A DNA stretch of 64,000 nucleotides from positions 21,244,501 to 21,308,500 of the forward strand of contig NC_087257.1 of assembly GCF_037042905.1 (NCBI RefSeq). Direction: 5' to 3'. Positions within the stretch are counted from its first letter, which is position 1. Each line of letters starts with the position of its first letter. The notes beneath the pieces are model-generated. The model did no database searches, was not told the DNA's origin, and saw only the letters and a list, made by a program, of their open reading frames with translations. Shown piece after piece: positions 43,964 to 56,552 of this stretch. This stretch comes from Lytechinus pictus. Taxonomy: Eukaryota; Echinodermata; Echinoidea; Temnopleuroida; Toxopneustidae. The position numbers and the translations under genes are program-made.

Positions 43964-46362
43964 CAGGGTGCGACATAAGCGCTTGCCCGATTGCCCGGGG
44001 CAAGTAAAAGATTGAGTCGGGCAAATGTTTGGAAGCAAAGACAAAAACTGCTTGCCCGAATCGGGCAAGCAAAATTCTCCTATGGAAATTATATTTTAGA
44101 AAGATTCCCCATGTTTGACCATCAATATATAGAAAAGAAAAAGAGACCAAAAAAAGCAATATCATTAATTTCTTCTTTCAAAAAAGTTTATAATTCGAAT
44201 TGCAAAATTTGCGCCACACAAAATCGTAGAGCATACCTAGCTAGCTAGCGCCTAGTCCACGCAGCCGATGCATGTACTAAAGTTTCTATGCGGGTGCTGC
44301 ACGAACGAAGTTTGCTCTGGAAGAAATCCTACAGAACTGTCAAAATTCACATTTCTCACCAATGAAAATTCTTGTAATGTCCATATTTCCAAAAATTGGG
44401 GTAGCTCTGTCATTTGTAAGCAGTAAAAGGAAAAATTTTCACTTCTGTTATGCCTCAAAAAAGATCGGGTTTCGAATGATCGTCAGTATCGCACACACTG
44501 AAATACATTGTTTGACAGTCCCACATATGCATTTGTGTGTATGTTGATAAACGTGGTTTCTTTCGTAACTATTTTTTTTTGGCCAAGGAAATTGATAAAT
44601 TTTCTTCTTTATTTATGACTGGATAGTTTGAGCTTTCTTCCTCTCTATTTTCTTTCTTTCTGCCTATCTTTCCTTCTTTTGAATCTCTCTTTATTTCTTT
44701 ACATTTCCTTCCTTCTTTTGTTCATTTTTTCTGTTACTATAGTATATAAGCTGTCTTTCTTTTTGTCATTCTTTTCTTTCTATCTTTTTTTCTTTCTTCC
44801 TTCCATCCAACCTTTGTTTACCTCTTTCTTTAATCCTTCCTTCTTTTTCCCCTTCCTTCCATTCTTTCTTACTGTCTTCCTTCCGTCCATCCATTCTTTA
44901 CCTTTTCTTCCTGTCTTTTTTTCTTCCTTACTTTCTTCATCCCTTTGTTTTCTTTCTTCATTTCTTTCCTTCATTCCTTCCTTTCTTTTTGTCTTTCATT
45001 CTGTCTTTCTCCTTCCTTCCTTCCTTTCTTTCCTTCTTTATTTCTGTCTTTCGTTCTTTTGATCTTTCTTTTTTCCATCCATCCTTTCTTTTCTTCCTTA
45101 TTTTTTCTTTCTGCCTTCCTTCATCTCTTTCCTTCATTCCTTCCTTCATTTCTTTCTGTCTTTCGTTGCATCTTTCTTTTCTTTTTTTCTTCTTTTTCCT
45201 TTCTTCCATCTATCCTTATACCTTTTCTTTCTTCCTATCTTCCTTCTTTCCTTTCTCTCATTTTCTTTCTTTCTCTTTTCCTTCCTTCCATCAATCCTTT
45301 ACCTTTTCTTTTTCTCTTTTCTTTCTTTCTTTTTACCTTTTTTCTTTCTTTTTCTTTTTTTATTCGTTCCTTGCTTTCCTTCCTTTCTCTTCCCCTCAGT
45401 TTTTTTGCTATTTTTTTTCTTTCCTTCCTTCTTTCTTTCTTTCTTCCCTTCTTTCTTTCTGATTTTCTTTTATTTTGTCTTTTGTTCTTTTGATTTTTCT
45501 TTTTTTTCCATCCATCCTTCCTTTTCTTATTTTTTCTTTCTGCCTTCCTTTATCTCTTTCCTTCATTCTTTCCTTCATTTTTTTCTGTCTTTCGTAGTAT
45601 CTTTCTTTTCTTTTTTTCCTTCCATCTATCCTTATACCTTTTCTTTCTTCCTATCTTCCTTCTTTCATTTCTCTCGTTTTCTTTCTTTCCCTTTTCCTTC
45701 CTTTCTGTTTACCTTTTTTCTTTCTTGTTTTCCTTTTATTCATTCCTTTCTTTCCTTTCTTTCTCTTCCTCTCATTTTTTTATATATTTTTTTTCTTTCT
45801 TTCGTTTTTCTTTCCTTCCTCCTTTCCCTTCTTTCTTCCTTTCTTTCTTTCTTTCTTTCCATCTTTCTCTTCCCCGCAGCCATTCTCTCTCTCTCTTTAT
45901 TACTTTTTTTTCTTTCTTCCTTCATTTCTTCATCCTTTCTGTCTTTCTTCTTACTTTTTTTTCTTTCATTCTCTCCCCCTCTCTTCATTTTTTTTTCTCT
46001 GGTTATTTTCAGTGATTTCCCCTTTTTTTATTGTGTGTCCTAGTCCCCTCCAAAATATATGGAAAATATATGAGATTAGGAAATTAATTAAAGAGCATAT
46101 TTACCATTTATTTTGTCATGATGTTCAAGATAATAATCATTTAAAAAAAAGAAATACAACTACAAGGTACATCAGTAGTCATGTTGAAAAATGTATTTTT
46201 AAAGCCGTCAATGGTATGGTATGTAAAACTATAAGGCTATAACTTGTTTTGAAGCAATAAAACTTTGTTTTGAAGCATTTTTTCGGGCAAGTATTTTCTA
46301 ATTATTTGAAAATTTACTTGCCCAACTGGGCAAGTGCTTCAAAAAAGTTATGTAGCACCCTG
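43964..46362. mobile_element. 2.4-kb CAGGG-ended inverted-repeat element
   Basis: It begins CAGGGTGCGACATAAGCGCT and ends TTATGTAGCACCCTG, inverted repeats of one another. ACAGA is repeated on both sides (43959-43963, 46363-46367). Because it sits in a tandem repeat, neighbouring units show the empty site. Subterminal CTTGCCC/GGGCAAG pairs form hairpins (for example 44050-44070, and near 46285 and 46320). CAGGG ends suggest hAT, but only 5 bp of duplication are visible where 8 are expected. No transposase seen. Confidence 0.75.
44628..46010. repeat. 1.4-kb polypyrimidine (CTTT/CTTC) tract
   Basis: Almost uninterrupted C/T on the plus strand. The several open frames here (Ser/Phe/Leu-rich on +, Lys/Glu/Arg-rich on -) are artefacts of this composition. 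Confidence 0.95.
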
Positions 46363-46490
46363 ACAGAGTTAAGAAATTTTTACTAGAAAGTTATTTATGC
46401 TTAATTTAAATATGAAATTTATTCATAGATCACAAAAAACGCTTCTATGTCATTTCTTCATCAATTTAAATTCTATATTATCAATTTATG
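46363..46490 (+). repeat. Continuation of the 43.3-kb tandem repeat
   Basis: ACAGAGTTAAGAAATTT, TTATTTATGCTTAATTTA and ATTCATAGATCACAAAAAAC correspond to the unit text interrupted at 43963. Confidence 0.75.
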
Positions 46491-49018
46491 TCACCAATAT
46501 AATTCACTACAGTGTCAACTGGGCTGAAATTAAAATTGTTTTAAATTTCGTTGCGAGATGCCGGATGAGCTCCACATCATTGATGTGCTAGTTTAGACCT
46601 CAATACCAACAAATTTGGCGCTCGATCTCATTAGGCTTATTAGAATAATAGATAATATGAATTTTTCATGAATTCCGTATAATTAAATCATCCCTTTTTT
46701 CAGAATGGAATATGGACAAGTTTCATCTCACGCTTAGGAAGAGGAATAGGAAGACAGTCATGATGACGTACAAAATGTCCTTAGATTGTTCCGGTCCTTG
46801 GTCAAAATGATGACAAAAAAAATATCAGCTCTTGCTTCGCACTCGCCTCATTTATTAGCTGCAAATGCGATCCATATTAACTTCTCAATTATTCTTCCTA
46901 CGCGGTGCTTGAAATAGTGCATAAATTGCCCCTTTTTCAGTTAGGAATGTCAAATATTTTGCATTATTGTTTTTTATGATGAAAAAATGTATTCAGAAAG
47001 CCTATACTCTAGGTCTAAATATAAAACATGCGCATGTTATATTTATAACAGCGACCTTATCCCGACACTGCTACTCGATCAAACTCCCTGTAGATTAGCA
47101 ATGAGAGGAAGATTGGAAACAAGGGAAAGGGATAAGAGAAAGAAATTAACATTTATATTCTCAAAATATCAATGCATGGGGTTATATAAATTACTTTTAA
47201 GTGCATTAGTTGCCTTTGAAAGGGCCTGTTTTTTTTTTTATTTAGCATCTTTTTGATCGAAACCAAAATTTATAATCATTATTTTCCCCAACCTTCACAG
47301 TGTTATTTTGATTTTGATATCTAAGATAAATTATATTCAACATAAAACACGTTTTGTTAGCAATTTTTTCTTAATACTTTTATGTTCTCTCTCTAATCCC
47401 CTTTAATTCATCTTTTCGACTGGACATGTTGGCTCAGTGGCTCGATCGAGTCATACCAGACATATAAATGGGACCTTCTGCTATCTTTTCCGACACTAGC
47501 TCTCCTTTTTTCTGTTCTTTTTATGATTTTCTTCAGTTTCCCTTAATCGAGGAATGGGCAAGGACTCCTGGGCCCCCTTGATCTGCCCCTTAACACACCC
47601 ACCGCATATCCCCTCCCTCTTTCTCTCTCCCTCACACACACACACACCCACACCCTCAATCACATACATCCTCTCATGCTGATACCATGAAGGTATAATT
47701 TCATGCTCATATCATATTCAAGATCAACTAAAAAAAGTATAGTATATATAGTAAAGACATTTTTCTGTAAAAAAAACCTTTATTGAAAGGCTTTTAGAAA
47801 ATACTGTGGTACAGGTTTAGGTCCACACTATCTTAAATGCATATATTCAAAGTAGATTTCCTTGATATTGGAATTATGCACAATCTACACCTTTTCACCA
47901 AGACAAAACCAATTGTATTTTCTATACATTTCACCCCTGTATATATTGTAGAATATGGACATTTCAAACAAAATGTTGCAAGTAACAAGTGATTTTATAT
48001 GATAAATTAAAACATAATTATTTCAATATTGGGTATCATGAACATCCCATATGTTAAGGTTTCTAATGTCTAAAATTTCCATGATTATCAATGTTAATCT
48101 AAAGGATGATAATAAAATAAATTGATATTGCACACATTCTTACAAAAATGTGTTCACTTGGTTAATTGCACTGTGATAAATTAAGACTATCATGATTATT
48201 CATACATTATAAACGGGTGTCTAAAATCAAGGCTTTGTTGTGGGGAAATATTTACAAATAATTCATGCCTTGTTAGGTATAGGAATATAAAATGGTGAAA
48301 ACCATGTATCAACATATCAAACAAATGCTCAATATTAACAGCTTATGCTAAACCATGTAAAACCTTATTTAAAAAAAATAAAAGGACAATATCTGTCATC
48401 CTGAATTTGTCATAGTATATTACATTTATGGTAGCCATTTATACAAAATGAAAACCATGTTGGGAACAAATGGTAATAATTTGCTATGCTTTTCATCTTA
48501 TTAAAGACTCTTAGATTTCTGGACTAGAAAATCTCACAGATCTCACATGGGAAATATGACAGATCCACCACAGCATCCTCTAAAACATTGCATTTTCCTG
48601 TGTTTTCTGGGTATTTCAAATAAACAGTGCTAATGTAATAAAAAGCTGATTAGCTTATTAGGGCCAATACTACTATGGTATGTTATTTAAATCATTGACA
48701 CTCCTACATGAAGGCATTTCTAGATCTGTTGAATGGTCAGAGTGGACAAATAGACTGTAAACATAATAATGCAAACAAGTTTGGTGCAATCAACAAATTT
48801 CAAGGCCATGCAAATTGCATTCAGCAGAAACCATATACTGTACATGTATCTGAACATGGACCTAGTATGATCTGAACTAAGTTTACTTTTTAACTACATT
48901 AATGACCCTTCAACACTGCAATTTTTTAACCGTTCACTTTTCCAGATGAGTATATGTTTGTAAGATTTTTTTAATTATTGTAGACAGACTTGTGTATGAA
49001 GGATACACTGTATCTTTA
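46491..49018. other. No gene recognised
   Basis: 46826-46850 has a reverse satellite-core-like phrase (CTTGCTTCGCACTCGC). 47635-47655 is a (CA)n run. 47779-47784 is AATAAA on the minus strand, so 47.8-49 kb could be a minus-strand 3'UTR, but no coding exon supports that. Confidence 0.45.
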
Positions 49019-49021
49019 TTA

Positions 49022-49863
49022 GGCCGTGTTTATGCTTCCACTTTTCAGGCCAGAATCGGCGTTTCCAAACGTGATTAGTCCAAAACACGGTTGCGTCCAT
49101 GCTTACTTTCATTTAAACGCTGTTTCAAAACACTGATCGTAAACTCACAAAAAGGTGCGTTTGTAAACGTCGTTTGACCAGAATCAGGCTTTCTGGGGAA
49201 GTATAAACAGAACCACGATCGTAAACGTGTTTAAATGACGTCATTTGGTACATGCTTCCGGTGAGATAAAAATCCGCGGGCAAATACAGTCGCATTGCTC
49301 CATGGTCGCATGTTACCTCAATTACCTCTCATCTCCCTTGTTTTGCATTAGTATTATTACTAGTATTACTCTTCCAATTTGTCATCATGATAAACGTTGA
49401 GGGATTTACACCAAAAAATAACCTGGAACATGAGTTATAATGAGGAGACATCGCAAGATGCCCCAGTAGCATAAACAAATAGATATTTTATTATTTTGTA
49501 TACTTAATATTTTTTGTTTTTTTACTATTATCCTCACCATGGTGGAAATTATATGGCTATATCAAGAAGCTCCATGCAATGATTAAAATATCGGAAATTG
49601 TTCGATGTTTATTAATATAACAGTCGACGTACCTTCCCCATAACAACACTCGGAAAAAAACACTTTCGAAAAAGGGCGCGCCCAATTTGACCTCGCTTTC
49701 CTGCTCAACGAAAATTACGATGCGAAGCCAGCTGGAGATCGTGATTTCGCCTCTGAAAAGTTAAGCATAAACAGCACTCGCAGAACCACGTTTACGATCG
49801 GCGTTTTGGATCGACGTTTGAAAACGCTGATTCTGTCCTCGCAATGGAAGCATAAACACACCC
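49022..49863. mobile_element. 842-bp PIF/Harbinger-like inverted-repeat element
   Basis: Inverted ends GGCCGTGTTTATGCTTCC and GGAAGCATAAACACACCC, with TTA on both sides (49019-49021, 49864-49866). The subterminal repeats carry AAACG(T/C) and CGATCGTAAACGTG words in both arms. A 3-bp TTA duplication fits Harbinger. No transposase inside. Confidence 0.75.
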
Positions 49864-49866
49864 TTA

Positions 49867-51707
49867 GTCTTGCTTGGTAACACTAGGGAAGCATTCAAAT
49901 CAGAATGCAAATATAAGTTACGTAATATACAAAAAATTTTATAGATGAAGACCCCATACGTTATAGAACATGTTTGACTGATAGTCTCAGCCACATTCAA
50001 ATAATCATTATATCAGTCAACACTGACACACCATATTGTATTCACAGCTCAGACCAGCCATATAATGTAACATATATACCTTTTTTAATAAGAAACTCAT
50101 CATAATGCTTATGCTTTAATATAAAAATACTGTGAAAGCTGCATTTCAAACACTGTGCCATCATATACTATACATATTAACAATAAACCAAGGAATTTTT
50201 GCCAGATTTGATGAGGCAAGTGATGTACACATGTACAGGGATAATTATATCATATTGACTGGCCTTGTGGGGAACACCAAATGTATTGCCCACAAAAAAT
50301 CATATTGGCTGGAGTCTTTAGACAAGGGAAATATGGGTCTTTTAAGGGCAATATATTTTATGTTTCCTGTAAGAAGAGCCAGTCAATACTTTATTATTAT
50401 TCAAATCATACATCTAGAGCAGAATCACTTGATGAAAATTTAGATATTGTACCCTTTAGCAAGTTCTTTTTTTTTCCATGTTGAGCAGACTTTGCCTCTT
50501 AACTAAAACATTGTGACTTATTTGAAATGTGGCAGTATCTACATAATTATATTGATTAATATTATGTTGAGCTGTGCGGATCAAAATGCCCGGACGTGAG
50601 ACTAGGGAAAATAAAAAGGTATATTTTTTGTTGTCTCCGCATATGCAAAGTAAGTACGAACAGAAAGACTGAGGAAAATACAAATAATATACCTACCCCT
50701 TTCAGATATTTAAGAAATCTAGGGCAAAACGGTTTTGTAAATGACCAGCTCAGATGTCTGATAAGAGCCGGTAATAATATAAATTACGTCTGTATAGAGT
50801 GTTTTTAGCGATGTATTTAATAAAAACATGTATTTTGGTATGCACCAATAGCCTGATCAATATCAGAGCATATCCCTAAAAGGACAAAAACCTGACGAAT
50901 ATCACTAAAGCTCTTGTACAAAACTTGCTGTTGAATATCAGACATATTAGTGCGCAATATGCGTCAATGTGATAAATAAAGAATCCGTACAACAATGAAA
51001 CCAATGCAATGCACAGCATAGAGCACAATGACATCATAAAGAACTATAAAAGTCACATGTCAATGACCAAATTTGATCTAACAAAGGATGATGCCATATA
51101 TGACTTATTCGATCAAATTTCTCCATCTTTTTTTTTTTTTGGGGGGGGGAGAGTGGGATGGATGGTGACAATCATACTGTATAGGATGGCTTTAATATTT
51201 CATAGAATGTTTGTGCCAATATCTCACTCATCTGTGATTCGTGGAATATTTGCCCAAACCCTTGGAATAATTCTGGTATTCCAGTTCTGAGCCATATCCA
51301 ACATAATATAAATATTACTGTCGAATATTCAACCTCTATTTAAAGGTTAATTCTATTTTTTTAACCATTTCATTTTCCTGATGGAATTATGTTTTTCTCA
51401 AGGGATTATATTTTGCCAGAATGCACAGAACAGAGGGAAAATCTAGGTATAGATTCGCAATCACAGCCGTATTGGCCCTTTGGCTTTATAATAAAACTAG
51501 TGTTTCTGCAGCTCGTATCTGTCTACATCAAAATAAGACAGTGCTTTATACTCTCTAACATCACAATATGGCATACATCAAGCAAACTACTTGATTATGT
51601 AGCATATACATGTAAGCAGTGAATGACATAATTTCATGATACATTTATCCACCATGTACAACGCAATGCAATCATATTCACTCGGGTTATGTCAAAGCCT
51701 AGAAATT
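49867..51707. other. No gene recognised
   Basis: AT-rich. Open frames (50132-50443, 51009-51290 and others) are unrelated to any family I know, and 51009-51290 spans a T-run/G-run. Nothing supportable. Confidence 0.45.
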
Positions 51708-51833
51708 TGATCCTTACAGTTATGATTACAAATGTGATCCTTACAGTTATGATTACAAATGTGATCCTTACAGTTATGATTACAAATGTGATCCTAACTT
51801 TATGATCACAAATGTGATCCTTACAGTTATGAT
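51708..51833. repeat. 27-bp minisatellite, ~4.5 units
   Basis: The unit TGATCCTTACAGTTATGATT plus ACAAATG is repeated almost perfectly. The fourth is altered (TGATCCTAACTTTATGATCA). Confidence 0.95.
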
Positions 51834-52094
51834 GACATGATGGCATATTTAGTATTACTAATTCACTGAAATCTGCAAATCTATGAAATAAATGTTGTAT
51901 GCCAAACAAACTATTAACCCCTATGAATGTTAGTTTATAATTCACAAAATGTGTAATCCTTCAATTGACTGACTGCATGCTCTAATGGTAGTTTCAACTA
52001 AAAAGCACAACTTACTATTTTGTTAATTGAAATTACGCTCTATTGAAATAAGATTTGTCTACTAATTTACTGCCACATATATAATGCTCATTAA

Positions 52095-52696
52095 AGGTCA
52101 AGTCCACCTCAGAAAAATGTTGATTTGAATCAATAGAGAAAAATCAGACAAGCACAATGCTGAAAATTTCATCAAAATCGGATGTAAAATAAGAAAGTTA
52201 TGACATTTCAAAGTTTCGCTTATTTTTAACAAAATAGTTATATGAACGAGCCAGTTACATCCAAATGAGAGAGTCGATGATGTCACTCACTCACTATTTC
52301 TTTTGTTTTTTATTGTTTGAATTATACAATTTTTCAATTTTTACGAATTTGATGATTAGGATCTCCTTGCCTGAAGCACAAAATGTTAAAATAATGGAAT
52401 TCCACGTGTTCAGGGAGGAATGAAACTTCATTTCACATGACAATGACGAGAAAATAAAAATATTTCATATTTCATATAATAAAATACAAAAGAAATAGTG
52501 AGTGAGTGATGTCATCAGTTCCTCATTTGCATACCGACCAGGATGTGCATATAACTGTTTTGTGAAATGAAGCGAAACTTTAAAATGCCATAACTTTTTT
52601 ATTTTACATCCGATTTTGATGAAATTTTCAGTGTTATGCTTGTTGAATTTTTCTCTTTTTATTCAAATCAAGTTTTTGTTGGGGTGGACTTGTCCT
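52095..52696. mobile_element. 602-bp foldback element with TTAA target duplication
   Basis: TTAA at 52091-52094 and 52697-52700. Ends AGGTCAAGTCCACC and GGTGGACTTGTCCT. The arms are long imperfect inverted repeats, sharing AAGAAAGTTATGACATTT / ATGCCATAACTTTTTTATT and GTGAGTGAGTGATG(A)TCATC. No coding sequence. Same family style as 57019-57605. Confidence 0.8.
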
Positions 52697-52829
52697 TTAA
52701 ACTTTTGAATAATATTGACCCTACATCTGTCCACAGATGGGTCCCTTAAGTCTCCAGATTTTGCAACAATTAAAACATTCAATATGATTTTTTTTTAAAT
52801 CCCTGAATGACATCAACAAATTTTTTTCT

Positions 52830-53760
52830 CAGGGGCCGCGGAAGCGGGGGGTGGTGGGGGTAGGCTTCAGCCCCCCACTTTTTGTCTCACCCACCAGAGG
52901 TGAAGGCGAGACTTAGGGATCCAAATGTCGTCCGTCCATCGTCCGTCCATCACAAACCTTATGACACATAACTCCACAACCGTAAGTCGCTTTTCAACCA
53001 AACTTGGATGGTAGATGGATGTAGGGGACCTGCATTTTAGGCTGCAGTCAGAGGTCACATGGTAAGGTCGAAGGTCATTTTCAGGTCAATGTTAAAGTTT
53101 ACATGCAAGACTCTCTTATGACACATAACTCCGCAACCGTAAGTCACTTTTCAACCAAACTTGGATGGTAGATGTACTTAGGCGACCTGCATGTTATGCA
53201 ACAGTCGGAGGTCACATGGTCAGGTCAAAGGTCATTTTCAGGTCAACGTTAAAGTTAACATGCAAGACTCTCTAATGACACCTAACTCCGCAACCGTAAG
53301 TCACTTTTCAACCAAACTTGGATGGTAGATGGACTTCGGGGACCTGCATGTTAGGCTGCAGTCAGAGGTCCCATAGTAAGGTCAAAGGTCATTTTCAGGT
53401 CAAAGTTAAAGTTTACATGCAAGACTCTCTTATGACACCTAACTCCGCAACCGTAAGTCACTTTTCAACCAAACTTGGATGGTAGATGGACTTTGGGGAC
53501 CTGCATGCTATGCTGCAGTCGGAGGTCACATGGTAAGGTCAAAGGTCATTTTCAGGTCAACTTTAAACTAAAGTTTACATGCAAGACTCTCTTATGACAC
53601 CCAACTCTGCAACCGTAAGTCACTTTTCAACCAAACTTGGATGGTAGATGGACTTGGGGGACCTGCATGTTATGCTGCAGTCAGAGGTCACATGGTAAGG
53701 TCAAAGGTCATTTTCAGGTCAACATTAAAGTTTACGTACAAGGCTCTTATGACAAGTGTT
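52830..53760 (+). repeat. 157-bp tandem repeat, five units, with leader
   Basis: After a G-rich phrase (GGGGCCGCGGAAGCGGGG) and a leader (CACCCACCAGAGGTGAAGGC), the phrase ACTCC(A/G)CAACCGTAAGTC recurs at 52971, 53128, 53285, 53442 and 53604. Units include CCAAACTTGGATGGTAGATG, GACCTGCAT and GGTCAAAGGTCATTTTCAGG. The leader alone recurs at 59921-59985 within SNAPC1 intron 2, so this is an interspersed family whose inner unit expanded here. Confidence 0.9.
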
Positions 53761-53777
53761 ATTCCATCCCAGTCATT

Positions 53778-53882
53778 TCACATTGAAGTTTTGATACAAT
53801 AGTGTTGCGCGCCCTCGCAAATCACGATATTTCTGGTTATTTTCATAAGTGAGCGAGACACAAAATCGCTTTTGCCTTGTTT
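53778..53882 (+). repeat. Repeat shared with 56218-56323
   Basis: The two segments share CCCTCGCAAATCACGATATT, CTGGTTATTTTCATAAGT and GACACAAAATCGCTTTTGCC, with few changes. Confidence 0.85.
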
Positions 53883-53933
53883 CCAAAACTGTGTTCAAAA
53901 ACGTAAAGAATGACCATAAGATTGTAATTTTTT

Positions 53934-53990
53934 GCACGGTCAGCCCCCCCCCCCCCCCACTCTGAAAAACGTTCCGCGGCCCCTGTTTCT
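53934..53990 (-). repeat. Poly-C interspersed repeat piece
   Basis: A long C-run, then AAAAACGTTCCGCGGCCCC, the reverse of the phrase at 40130-40165. Confidence 0.7.
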
Positions 53991-54565
53991 GATGAATACA
54001 CTGGTACATGTGGTATTATAACCAAAGATCGATTTTGATTCTGAACACGACTGATACAGAATTAAAGCAATGACAGCAAGTTGAAGAAAAACTTTTAAGA
54101 AAAATGATGCACATCGCTTACATACATATCATTTTACCTAGTGACACCTAGATGGTCGACTTTTTGCGTTTCGAAATGTCAGATTTCAAACAACTGCATT
54201 TCAATAATCAAATCTAATAGTTGGTATAAAAATACATGAATGCTTATAGAGATCGACAGGGTGGCTCCAAATTGGAAGACGAGATGCAGGTTGCTCTACA
54301 GTGCCCTAGATGTTATATCTGTTTTTAATGAACGGGCAGCCTTTCAAAAATTACAACCCTTTATTCAACTGGGTCAGAAAGATAAATTAATGATCAGTAG
54401 ACCAGGACAATATGCATTTTGGAACTGAGGCTTGAAAAAAAAATAATTTAATTGCATTTTAGGAATGTGATTCTGCAAAATGAAAATTGTCTATAGCAGG
54501 GTCTTGGCCAAGAACGCGGAACCAAAACCTGAAAGTTTTCAAATCAAATTAAGTTGTAAGCTTCC
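53991..54565. other. No gene recognised
   Basis: The open frame at 54240-54428 has no family resemblance. Nothing else seen. Confidence 0.4.
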
Positions 54566-56212
54566 ATAGGGGAGATCGGGGTTAGTTGGAATGCAGGGTA
54601 AGTTGAAACATTGTAATTTTCTTTAATGCCTTTCAATAAATTTATGCAATACTGCCCTCAATTTTTTTTTATTGCTATTATCAACAGCCATCCACCATAT
54701 TACAGGCAACACATGCGCAACAAGCCTGGTGAAGTTAGAAAGGAATTTTTGTTTTTCACCTTCTGAGTAATTTTTTTCTCCTTCAGAAAATTTGTATTAT
54801 CTCAGAGAAGTTTATAGATCAAGTTAGCCTGTTGGGGTATAATGGACACTTGTACCAAGCTACAAAATAAGGTTATTAATATGCCATGGTGAAGTCCCTT
54901 TTTTGTGCTATAAGCTTATAAATGTCAAATGGGCGTCTGGGGTTAGTTGGAACAAAATTGACGGGGCTAGTTGGAACATGTTCCAACTTACCCCAAACAT
55001 AATTATGAATAAAAACATTGGATATGAGAAAAAAATGTATACAGTATTTCACACGCTTCTGAACATGTATTGTATACCATGCTTGTTTTGTTTCTCAGTT
55101 AGGTCCGAGTGTGCATTTAAGGCCTATTGTAGGCCCCTAATGCAATATTAACCCTTATCAAACTGGGGGGGGGGTAAATTTGAGCACCCCTCGACAAATT
55201 TCGTCACTACGCCGTTGCACGATTTTTCTTTACCCCACCGCTCGCTGACTTTTTACTTTGAAGTCTTGCGCATCGTTTGAGACCAAATTTGCAATGCCTG
55301 GGTAAGCAGTTTCGAAATTACGCAACATTTTGTACGTGCGTGTCGGACCCAAAATTGCTCAAAAACGTGATTCCATGTACAAGGTCAATGCAAATTGTGT
55401 TTTTCAACAAAAAATCATAAATGTATGATTATTTTTACTTTTGTTGGTTCAAATGGATTTATTTTATGCTATTTATGATCGCAAAAGAGTCCCCGACAAA
55501 GTTCATCGGAAAAACAAAGGTTCGAAAAAACAAAGAAATACAATTAAAAAAAACAAAAAATACATAAATTATATTTTTTTTCATTTTTTTTTGGATATTT
55601 GTTATAAAGGTAAAAATTGATACTCTCACCAAAAATTAGAATTCTACTAGCTTAATAAATAGAGTTAAAGGCAAAAACATACAAAAAATACCCTCAAAAT
55701 TTAGGGCAAATTTCATGTTTATTTGCATAATAAATTGAAAAATATAAACAGTTACTTTTTGTCATGTAAATTTGATGCAGAAGTACATGAAATTGCTGAT
55801 ACACTTAGACTTAGTAATTGCATGTAAAGTCAAACGCACACAAATAAGCGGAATTCTACTACACAAACAAATCCACTTTTAATATTTTGAACTTGAAAAA
55901 AAATAAAGCAAATGGGCTAAAACCATGTAATACTACGGTTGTAAGTATTTTTAGTATAATTCTTAATTGACCATCACCATGCAGTGTTCCAATTTACCCC
56001 ATACCATACCCGATATGGGGTACTAGTAAGTTGGAACGCTTGCGATGGTCTTGTTCAAGGTGGATTTTTTCAGTAACCATCATAGAGTTAAAAAATTTAT
56101 GTACATTTGAAGCCCTTAGATATATGCTTCAAGCTGATATATTGATTATTTCTCAAATAAAATCTATTTGGACTTTACAGCGATTTTTTCAAAAATGTTC
56201 CAACTAACACCG
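54566..56212. repeat. Element-like region with GGGGTTAGTTGGAAC motifs
   Basis: Direct motifs at about 54573-54587 (GGGGTTAGTTGGAA), 54939-54953 and 54963-54977; inverted at 54978-54997 (GTTCCAACTTACCCC), 55985-55999 and 56196-56210; direct again near 56016-56038. The outermost motifs are inverted, so the block may be one 1.65-kb element with repeated subterminal motifs. A poly-G segment near 55164-55174 may be a nested piece. No coding region seen. Confidence 0.6.
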
Positions 56213-56217
56213 TTATT

Positions 56218-56323
56218 TCACAATGAAGTTTCGATCCAATTCTGTTGCATACCCTCGCAAATCACGATATTTCTGGTTATTTTCATAAGTAGGCGAGACA
56301 CAAAATCGCTTTTGCCGTGTTAT
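56218..56323 (+). repeat. Repeat shared with 53778-53882
   Basis: Second copy. It is followed directly by the 16-bp array at 56331. Confidence 0.85.
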
Positions 56324-56330
56324 GACTAGC

Positions 56331-56552
56331 GATCCTTATGATCAATTACCCTTATGGTCAATTCTGAATAGCGACCCTTATCTTGCATTATGAATATCGG
56401 ACCTTATAACTCATGGTCCTTATGACCTTATGACAAGTGACCCCTTTTCCCTATTATGACTAGCGAACTTTCGGGTATAGGATTTTACACGTTATGACTA
56501 GCAGTCCTTATGACCAGTTAGTATTATGACTTGTGGTCCTTATAACTGGCGG
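56331..56552 (+). repeat. Degenerate 16-bp array TTATGACTAGYGRTCC
   Basis: TTAT-initiated units follow each other mostly at 16-bp steps: TTATGACTAGCGATCC, TTATGATCAATTACCC, TTATGAATATCGGACC, TTATAACTCATGGTCC, TTATGACTAGCAGTCC, TTATGACCAGTTAGTA, TTATGACTTGTGGTCC. A few steps of 8, 10 or 26 bp break the pattern. Confidence 0.8.

Noticed and set aside
44628-46043. Long Ser/Phe/Leu-rich open frames (up to 212 codons) and Lys/Glu-rich ones on the other strand
   Set aside because: They are the direct translation of a C/T microsatellite, overlap in several frames and have no domain.
47426-47456. tRNA-like phrase TTGGCTCAGTGGCTCGATCG
   Set aside because: Only an A-box-like stretch; no B-box or cloverleaf can be drawn.
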